A stretch of DNA of 15,633 nt from Phoronis pallida (taxonomy: Eukaryota; Phoronida; Phoronidae). The position numbers and the translations under genes are program-made. Each line of letters begins with the position of its first letter. Within the stretch, counting starts at the first letter, position 1. The stretch is taken from assembly GCA_028565715.1 (NCBI GenBank), contig JAOXYC010256452.1:1-15633 (forward strand), given 5' to 3'. Shown here one piece after another: positions 1 through 9,300 of the stretch. Under the pieces are notes generated by a model that had not been told where the DNA came from, searched no databases, and saw nothing but the letters and a program-made list of their open reading frames with translations.

Positions 1-258
1 TGGGTGTTTTTATTTCATTTCCAAGTCTAAATCCCTTTTTGAAAATGAAAACTTATATTGTTCGCTTAAATGCGTGAGTCCTGAAAATGTCCTCCAAATA
101 AGCACCCCTGCCCCATTTCCGAATTTTCCAAGCGCCAGGGCGCTTATAAGGGAGAATACGGTAATTTAAATAATTCAATTAGTATTCTTACAACTTTCTT
201 TGGAACTAACCATCCTTAATGGGAATATATCGAATAACCTGTTCTTTTTTCGATACAG
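1..258. other. Upstream flank or intron before the first recognised exon
   Basis: No coding exon can be supported here. The frame of the first exon is closed by stops at 217-219 and 235-237. A pyrimidine-rich tract followed by CAG at 256-258 looks like a splice acceptor, so this is more likely intron than promoter. Positions about 85-172 resemble a dispersed repeat and are listed separately. Confidence 0.5.
85..172. repeat. Probable dispersed repeat with a GGCGCTTATAAGGG-type end
   Basis: The stretch has CCAAATAAGCACCCC on its left and GGCGCTTATAAGGG...ATACGGTAA on its right. The AAATAAG...CTTAT blocks are roughly inverted, and a perfect short hairpin (AGCGCC-AG-GGCGCT, 131-144) lies between them. 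This pattern resembles short non-autonomous elements I have seen in invertebrate genomes, but the family assignment is from memory of the pattern only. It sits just upstream of the first recognised exon. Confidence 0.35.
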
Positions 259-393
259 TACACGAATGCGGCAAAGATGAAATCACTCCAATCAGATGTG
301 GCAATGCAAACCAAAGACATTACTTGTCCAGAATGTTCTAAGTCTTTCACTTCGGATCGCGCTTTTATGGACCACTTCATTGCAAATCATGAT
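259..393 (+). CDS. Exon 1 (first in window): N-terminal C2H2 zinc finger
   Basis: The acceptor CAG ends at 258 and the donor GTAAGT starts at 394 (phase 0). The exon encodes a classical C2H2 finger, CPECSKSF...H-x4-H, with spacing C-x2-C-x12-H-x4-H, at about residues 20-40 counted from the ATG at 277. That ATG has an A at -3 and could be the true start; the frame is also open six codons further back to the acceptor, so an upstream first exon is equally possible. The finger is expected to bind nucleic acid or a protein partner. Confidence 0.65.
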
Positions 394-3300
394 GTAAGTT
401 CTTTGGAAATACTTTGTCTATTAGGATAACAATGCACAGTGACACAATCAGTGTATGGTAGAAAAATAGTCCTTTTGATTTATATTCCTTCTTTTCATGC
501 AATCTAATATTAAACCCTAAGCTACTGCTCTCATTACGGCAAGGAAGCTTTTTCTAAACATATTTTTGTTAATCGTTTTTTTTCAATAATGTTTATAATG
601 CGTTTTGATGCTCAGACCTCATTCAGATTGAAGATAAATTGAATCGATTACTGGACTCAAACTTTCGAGTAAGGTAACGTAGCGTCCTTTTCCCAAGGAC
701 TTCAATTCGTAAGTTTGAGACCAGTTATTGATTCAATTTGTCTTCAATATCCTCTCCAACTGGATCAATAACAACATTCAAGCATAATATTCTCATTCAG
801 ATTGTTGTGACTATTTATAGCAATTTTGATACTTTGTGATTCTTATAAGTCAAACCTTCTTCTTGCCTAAAGGCGCAAAGGGCCGGATGCTATCCCGATT
901 TCTGTAGCGTTGGCGGATGAGAGTTGAGATCCGAACCCACAACCTTTCAATTATGTGTCCGACGCTCTACCAACTGAGCTAATCTGCCTGGCAAAACTTG
1001 TGTATTAGCTGATGATTTAAGTATCGTTCTTTTCAGAATAAATCGCTTAAACCATCACCAAACAAAAAGAACAAGAAGACAAAAAGAAAAGGTAAGAAGA
1101 AAAAGCAGCAGCAACAAACCAAAGAAGAAGGCGGCACTAGTATTGAGGATGAAGACGAGGAGAGTTCAGTGAGGTTGAGCAGAGAAAGTAGTGCTGTTGC
1201 TGATTTGTCTCACTCTGCAGAGTCAACTTCATCTCATTCCACAACAATCAGAATACCAAATGACAAAACATCATCCCTTAGAGATAACCCACAGCCGAGT
1301 AGTCTGCTTTCTGATTTGACCTCCCAAACAGCTCAAGACAGAAACTTAACGACTCTTCCCGGAAATGACACAGACAAGGATGAAATTTCCTTGAGCACGA
1401 TTAGATCAGTTCATAAGGACAATCAATCTCCACCGATGGGTATGAACAAAGGTGACTCACCAGAAAGAGATAGCACCCGCAGTGCTTCTGAAGAGTCATA
1501 CCATTCGGCTAAAGAGACTACTTACGACGTTCTGAAGCACCCGGTAAGCCTTTGATACCTTTGATCATTCATTTGTGTCTGAAAAATTGAAAAGTAAAAG
1601 GGGAAATGAGTTTATAGAATGCAAGAAGAATGTAAATGTGACATTTGGCTGCTCTTTGTAAAATGAATATTCTATTAGATTTGTTACATAAGTATGTCTC
1701 AATATTAAGCTGTGTTATGTTTGTGTGCGAAAGCCTTTGATTGATAAGAGCCTACCTTGAACTCAAAATACATTGAAATTGCATATGTTTTTTTTCTGAT
1801 TAGAAGGATGTCAGACCAAAGAAAATCCTTCCAAAGACAGACTTTGCTGAGAAGCAAAGGGTGAACACCAAAAGAGATAAAGTTGCTATCCAACCGCATG
1901 CGTGTGATAATAAGTTTGGGATTCTTAGAAGCTCAAGTAGTGAGAGTAACAGCGATGAAGACACGACGAGCAGCATTGAAGCCACTAGGCTTATGAGCAA
2001 TGAAGGTAATTTAATATTATATTCAGGCCCGTAGGCAGCCTTTAAAAAAGGAGGAGGCATCCCTTAATTTTTTGTTTTCAAATTTCCGAGGAGGCAGCCC
2101 TTATATTTATATATTTTTTCAAATTCTAGAGGAGGCAGCTGCCTCCTCTGCCTGAATGGTAGCTACGGTAGTGAAATTGTCATATTATAATTTAGTGTGG
2201 TTCTTGCAGTTATTTCACAGTTTCGTGTCTTTTTGGCTTGATGACAATGCGTTGTAAATTGGAGTTCTTTTGTTCGATTGACAGACTTTTTGGTACACTA
2301 TGTTTAAAATCCACATTAACCGCCCGGCTGGACAGCTGCATCTATGCTACTAAATAGCCGGTGAACGTTGGATGTTGGCTGTCGATTGTCAGCCCACACT
2401 GTTACTTAAATTTCATGAATGTTCATTACTTTCAGAGAGACTTCATCTACCTCAACCCGGCTCTGATGACGAGAGTCAGTGGCTACCTGCAAGACCAAGT
2501 AGTAAGCTATACTCTTCTACTTTATTTCACTATGTTAACCTTCAGATAGTGATGACGCTGAGAACCAGTATTCTAATATTTAATAGTCGGCCTTTATCGC
2601 ACCAAAGTAATTATTTCGTTTTAAATACGTTTTTTTGGTCATTTTACATTTGTTTATAATTCTGGTTGAATTTATAGGTCAAAGAAATTCGGGAGAGAGA
2701 GAGAACGGATCAAAGTAAGACTTTTTGTATTATAAATTGTATCTCGATTAAATCAAGGGTGCTTTTGTGATTTCCACCTTCATAGCGTATGTTAAATATC
2801 ATTGCAAATGGGATCAACGCTACATAGTTTGTGGTCCAGTCTTGAATCATTTGTCGAAACAATAGATTGAACAGTGGTCAGGTATCAATAGATTAGTATA
2901 ATTGTTAATTTCATAGATGTTTGTCTTTTAGATAAATATTGGCCTTTGACTTCTCTAAGTTGTTTAATCTTTGTATTAAGGTAATGAATGAGTACTTGCA
3001 ATTACCTTCATTCTTTAGCAATTTACAAAAAACTAGGCATTTTCAACCTATAAAAGTATATATTTTCCAAAAGCAGACATGTTTGGGCATCTGATAAAAT
3101 ATTTTTTATCTAATAGTCATTCTCCGTTTTATGGCAAATGTGTGTTTTAAAAAAAAAAAATCCGTTTTTCGAAAGATACATCGATAGGGAAAAAACCTGT
3201 TAACATATTTTTATAATTTTTTTTCTCCTGTGAAAATGTACCACATGGACACAAAAATTCTGTTAGGAAATTTCAAATAAATGGCTAGTTTCGTTTTTAT

Positions 3301-6300
3301 GTTCTTTCAAAGCACAAAAAAGTAGGCCGACCGACATTTTTATCAAATTGACTACTTTTTTGTGCTTTGAAAGAACATAACAACAAAACCAGCCATTTAT
3401 TTGAAATTTCCTAACAGCATTTTTGTGTCCATGTGGTATATTTTCACATGAGAAAAAATTATAAAAATATGTTTACAGGTTTTTTCCCTATCGATGTACC
3501 TTTCGAAAAACGGATTTTTTACAAAAAAAAACACATTTGCCATAAAACGGAGAATGACTATTAGATAAAAAACATTTTATCCATTTTATCAGATGCCCAA
3601 ATATGTCTGCTTTTGGAAAATATCTACTTTTATGGGTTGAAAATGCCAAGTTTTTTGTAAATTGCTAAAGAATGAAGGTCATTGCAAGTCATTTCAGCAG
3701 TGATGTGCACGAGCAGAAAGAAGAGAAGACTGAATCTGTAACACTTAATGGTACCCCAGGAATCTTCAGCATTGTACAAGTTTGTGGTGCATGCGCAAGG
3801 GACGGGGTCGTTTCCGGAAAGTCAAAATTAGGCATTTGCAGCTCAAAAGAAGCCCATACATGGAGTGGGAACAAACTTTATTTTGAAGAAAATACTAGGG
3901 CCTTTGTACGACCCCCACCTTACTTTAAATTCAACAAGCCCTACGAAATGTGCCGTCATAAGAATTGTCAGGATCACTGCACGTTTCCCCATTCTGAGAC
4001 GGAACTTAACGTTTGGACGTGGTTAAAGACAAGTGGTTAGTGTGTTTTGTAACTGTTTTCTCATCGGATGAGACATCCTTACTCTTATAGTGCACTTTGT
4101 TTTAATCAACTCCCTTGATATATGCTCAACGAGCCTGAAGGCGTATATAAAAAAGTTCTGCCAGTTTATACAAATATTCCGGGTGCAGCATGATGGTCCT
4201 AAGCCATCATGGTCCTACGACACCATGGTCCTACGACATTATGGTCCTACGACATGGTTGTCCAACGATATCATAGTCCTACGATTCGAATAACGACATG
4301 ATGGTCCTGCAATTTCGATAAAACGACATCATAGTCCTACGATTGTTTTGAAGCAGTCGTAGGACTATATGTCGTTTTATTGCAATCGTAGGACCAACAT
4401 GTCGTAAGACCATGGTGTCGTTTTATCGTCATCGTAGGACTATGATGTCGTATGACCATAGTGTCGTGGGACCATCATGTGCCCCCCCAAATATTCCTCT
4501 AACAGATATACGTTGCAAGTCTAAATATAGCTTAACTGCATTCGTTTTTTTGTGATATCTCAGGATGCAAACTTTGGTTCACTTATTCATTCATATACTG
4601 GTTCAATGTTACAGCAAAATCAATTGATGATGTCACCAGAAGTTTAAGCGCTTCGGACAATCGCAGCGGCGGAACTGTAACGACAACTGGAAATGAGATG
4701 ATTCCGGCTCCACTCCACATCATCAGCTGCTCTGGTTCCTTCCGTCAAGTCGCTGATGACCTGTGTCCGGTTGTCATCAAAGCTGTATGCGGAGCCTGCT
4801 GGAAGCAAGGCAGTCACGGTGTTGGCAAAAGACGTACCGACAAGTGCGGCTCCTACGCAGGTCATTGCTGGAGCCAAAATTTGATGTTTATTGAGGAAAA
4901 CAGTGAAACCGTTATCCGACGTCGGCCGGAACAGTTATCGCAGCAATACTTCTTTACAAAGTATAAGATGTGTAATCAATGTGGAAGCTGCCCAAAAGGA
5001 TATGGCTGTACCTTTCCACATTCAGACAGAGAGCTGGTTTTATGGAACTGGCTCAAGAAAAACGGTAAGACCATACCATTCGCTTCTTTGTTTTCTCAAT
5101 CATAAATTGCTCTACATTTGTATGTCTCTCATTTAAAAATGAAACAAAATGCTAAAATCAGGTTTTTGTTGGTGGCATATTTCAGTGTACGCTTTCTACC
5201 CAGAAGAATTTGTTTTAAAAGAATACAATTTAGTTTACATTTATCATCAACTCTTGTTTGCTTGTGGTCTATCTCATGCATCTTCTAAAACTATGTTTCA
5301 GGAAAATCTATCGATGACGTGGCAGAAATTACATTTTCCACCAATGAACGACAAGATGGCGAAATTTTTGACGACTCAATGAGCTCAACATCTGAATGTA
5401 GTGTGGACTCATATATGAAAAACAGTTCAGGCACTCCACACAACAAGGGAGAATCCCCTTTCCACATCCTAGAGGTTTGTGAAGTTTGCCTGAGATCTAA
5501 GAATCTGTCAGGTAGAGGTCTGGGCAACAACTGTTCAGCTGGACATGCTTGGAGTGCCAATAAAGTATTTTATGACAAAGAACATGAAACACGTGTCCGT
5601 CCTCAACCAAACCAATCTTATACAGGGACGTACTATATGTGTAGGAATTACAGAGACTGCCCAAAGGGACGTTCTTGTACATACCCCCATTCATCGGCGG
5701 AGAAGGATATCTGGACTTGGTTGAGAACTAAAAGTAAGTTTATGTATTATAAACCAAGTATTGAGAGAGGTGTTTTATCAAACAGCAATATTTCACAAAT
5801 AAGGCAACAGAAAATTCTTTCAAGTCAATGAAACCTTGCACTTGAGTCAAGAGTGATTGTCAAATAAATTTGAAAAAATCAACCGTGAGCTAGTTCCATC
5901 CAGTTTTTGTTTTTGATAAAATGTTTCCTGTGCACTACTAATGTTGGTGTTATATCTTAACTGCAATTGAAAGTGTTACTAAATCTAGCTTGTTAAAATG
6001 TACATTCCTCTCAATGCCCTCATTTCAGAGAAGAAAATCGAGAATATCGTTGAAAATGTCCCAACTAAAGAGTCTTCACCAAGGCCCAACATTGCTGACC
6101 CCAGGAACCGACAGTGTTTGACAAGAACGACACCGTCCATGCCGAATCAGCTCTATTGTCACATGTGCGATAAGACGTGCAACAGCAAACGGCAGCTAGA
6201 ACAACATAAAGCTTCTATGCTTCATCGTGGAAAGATTTTGTGCGACAGTGAAAGAGACTGGTCATTCCGAGAACCACCGCCAGGGGTAGACACAAAAGAC

Positions 6301-9300
6301 TTGGAAATTTGCAAAGAGTAGGTTTTTTCACGTTCGATTATGAAAGAATTACTCCGATTACGAAGATTGGCGTGAGTCTGCACGGGAATTATAATACAAT
6401 ACAATTTCAGTGTGTTAGGAGCGAGTGTAACTGCATAGTAAAATGGCATTTCAATCTTTATTTTAGTCACGTTGAAGAAGAAATGTGTGAATATTCCTTT
6501 GTCGACGACAAGGATAATCCATGTCCGAAAGCACATAGCGACGAGGAGCTCAAAGAGTGGCAGGAACGATTGAGCTGGCGAGTTCAAAAGAGGCGGCGAT
6601 TGTTGAGCAAAAACGAGCTTTCCTACATAGACAAACTGCTTTCTGGAAAAGACAGTAGACAAGTAAGATTTGCCACAAGTATGAGATTTTCGTGTATAAC
6701 CTTAGTAACAACACCAGCTGCCTTAATCTTACTCAGCACAATTACAAAAATCAATTTTAATTAAAACGCATCATATGTCTACATAAACTTATCTGTTGGA
6801 TTTTAGGAATAGTTTTTTGAATAATGAACAAAACTACATGTCTTGAATGAATGTATGCACAAATGTACGTTCCTTTTTGCTAATGCTATCGTCCTGCATA
6901 CTTCGTGCCTACAATTTTCAAGGATTTTTGATTTTCAGATGGCTGCATCAATTGGAGAAGTCAATGTTCAATGTACAAACGATTATGAAGTATTTCTAAC
7001 TGACAGAAACAAACAAGTCGAATGGATTTTCAAGATTTTGATGGAGGTTGAGTTCAATGTTGCTTGATGACTACTTTTTACATTATGTATTTGAATTATA
7101 AATAACCCGAAAACTATGGGGAAAACTACAATTTCAATAAAAAAAAGAATTCGTAGATGAAACGCCTGCCTTTTGTTAAAAATCGCCAAAACGGGCGGTT
7201 TTCCGCTTGAGCCAGATCTTCTCGCTTTCCTTTTTGAGTTTTTCGAAAAAAGTATTTAAACAAGTTTACCACAGAATTGTGAAAAATGCATCTTTTGGTA
7301 TTAACAGGATGGAGAGTATGAACTGCAAAAAGTTTGCCTTCTGCACTCAACTACAATACAGTACTTCTCTCTCAACACATGCAGTGGCAAGGGTGAGAAA
7401 AATTGCCAACTCGAGGATGGCGAGGTCTTTATAACGAACGACAAAGGTAATTTCGCCATCTTGCAATGTCTTAAAATATATTGATATCATTAAATTATAT
7501 TTTCTATTCCATTCAAGTCATGGTAGTAGCGTAGTTTGGATCAATCAAAATTTTTTTTCAAGTTCATTAATTTTAGATGAAACAAGGACGATTTACAAGA
7601 TCAAGGTAACGTACAAAAACAAAGTGTTCGGGACATTCCGCCAGTCGGTTTGTTTTGACTTTGGGCCTGGACTTCCTGTGGTGGAGAAGAAGATCTTCGT
7701 TCACGTGGGTTCGCGCCAAGACATAGATTGGCTGCAAAAGTCTAAAGATGATCATCAAATTTACTTGTGGACGGAGTCAAACAGGTGAGGTTTGATAGTT
7801 ATACGTGTGATTGAAAATGCAGCTACATTCTGCAGCACTGGTCTTGTTTTTACATATCTCCCTCATACTTTTCTCTCACTCGTTGGTAACTCACCAAACA
7901 ACTGCCCAATCGTAGTCACGAGCATAGAAAAAAGAAAACATCTATCATCTTGCAAAATACTTTGTACATATTTCATTTCCAAACTCTATAAACCATAGTA
8001 AAACAAGTTCCCGCCCTTAAAGCTCACGTGAAACACACTGAAATTGGGGCATCTTTTGGCAGAATGAAAACAACCGAATATCTAATGCATCGGTCACACG
8101 GCCACTTTTTCGGGTGTAAATTTACCCTGGAATTTGCGCAAATGACTGTGTGACCGATGCTTTTAACCTGAATCAAATTGACACCGGTGTGAAATTTACT
8201 CCACCTTTGCAGGTGGGGTAAGTTGTTCCAGATCATCTTGTTCTGGATTAAGTGGCCGTGTGACCTCGTACTGGACGTAAGGCGGAAGTGTCAAACTGGT
8301 GACGCATGCGCACACTCAACATACGGAGAAAGTGAAAAAATTCTTGAACAGAATATGCGCGTGTCGCAAAATAAGCATTGCGTTCGTATTGTTGAAACTA
8401 GCGCAAGTTGTTCCAGAGTAAATCTGCACCCGAATTAAGTGGCCGTGTGACCGATGTACAAAACTGGCACAACTTGTTCCGGAGTGAATTTACACCCGTG
8501 TTGAGTATGTAGCCGTGTGACCGATGTATAATACCCATATCAAAAATCCAGATGAAATCAGCAGAAAAGTTTCAATAATCTAGATATACCAAATTCCAAT
8601 GCAGTTGAGATTTTAGTTCAAATAACGATTTGAGTTTGGCCTAGGCAGATTTTAAAGTGGCCTAGACCAAACTACGATTTTAGTTTGGCCAAGACCAAAT
8701 TACGTATTTAGTTTGGCCTAGGCCAATTAAAAATCCGCCTGGAATTTAGTTTGGCCTGTGACATATAGATATTGATAGTATCGATAAAGTGTTATATGAC
8801 AATTAACATTTTGTATACCCACAGACAAATCATTCCATTCGACGATAGTTCTGTCTTCAAACCGAACAGTCATTTAGTAAGCCGATATCCGATACCGGAT
8901 CATCTTATCGATAGCAGCTTGAAAAACAACAGACTTAACAGAACTAACTACCAAGAGAGGATGCACAAGTTGTTGTATATTGAGGAACTGGAGCGCAAGA
9001 AATGTATTGCCAGGTATATAGCAACCCTTTTAGAATCAAACGAGAATCTTGTAAAATACCTTAGTAATTATTAACTCTGACCACAATACTGAATGAATGA
9101 TGATAAAAACACCTTATATTAGTGCTGCTACACTTTTCCTGCCTCATAAGCAATCACGCAACGTTAGCAGTATACCTTAACTCCCGCCAGTTTTCGGGGC
9201 CGATTACTGAAAATGGCTGAGTTGGGAGGCGCCCAAGCAGAGAAACCTGGTTCCATACGGTCACATTCTTTAAGAACCGTTTGTCATGTAGACCCGTAGG

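Larger units (their letters stand above)
394..1036 (+). other. Intron 1 (643 bp) holding a hairpin element and a SINE-like insertion
   Basis: Phase-0 GT-AG intron between the C2H2 exon and the Lys-rich exon. It contains a MITE-like inverted repeat (627-748) and a minus-strand tRNA-derived element (about 848-988). The rest is AT-rich and has no coding signal I can support. Confidence 0.7.
7785..8824 (+). other. Intron 13 (1,040 bp) with two repeat families
   Basis: Phase-2 GT-AG intron. It holds a CGGTCACACGGCCAC repeat cluster (8087-8527) and an AGTTTGGCC repeat cluster (8625-8756), listed separately. The first ~300 bp have no recognised content. Confidence 0.75.

Noticed and set aside
912-988. 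Functional tRNA gene on the minus strand
   Set aside because: The anticodon stem does not pair, U33 is missing and the T stem and acceptor have mismatches; a SINE-like tail follows. It is annotated as a tRNA-derived repeat instead.
2546-2567. Mini-exon between exons 4 and 5 (TTCAG before 2546, GTATTC at 2567)
   Set aside because: It would leave phase 2 and force exon 5 to end in phase 0, which does not fit the phase-2 acceptor of exon 6. Skipping it makes all phases agree.
4090-4293. 67-codon open frame on the + strand
   Set aside because: It runs through the GGTCCTACGAC repeat units and has no family pattern; it is a by-product of the repeat inside intron 6.
6309-6466. Coding reading of the sequence between exons 9 and 10
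   Set aside because: It follows a stop in the exon 9 frame and breaks the CCCH finger; removing 6318-6466 as an intron restores the finger and the phase.
7126-7350. Minus-strand 74-codon open frame
   Set aside because: It overlaps intron 11 and exon 12, where the + strand frame matches the HELZ-family pattern; no independent support on the minus strand.
8087-8756. CRISPR-like array
   Set aside because: The repeats occur in both orientations, spacing is irregular, units are divergent and the setting is a eukaryotic intron.
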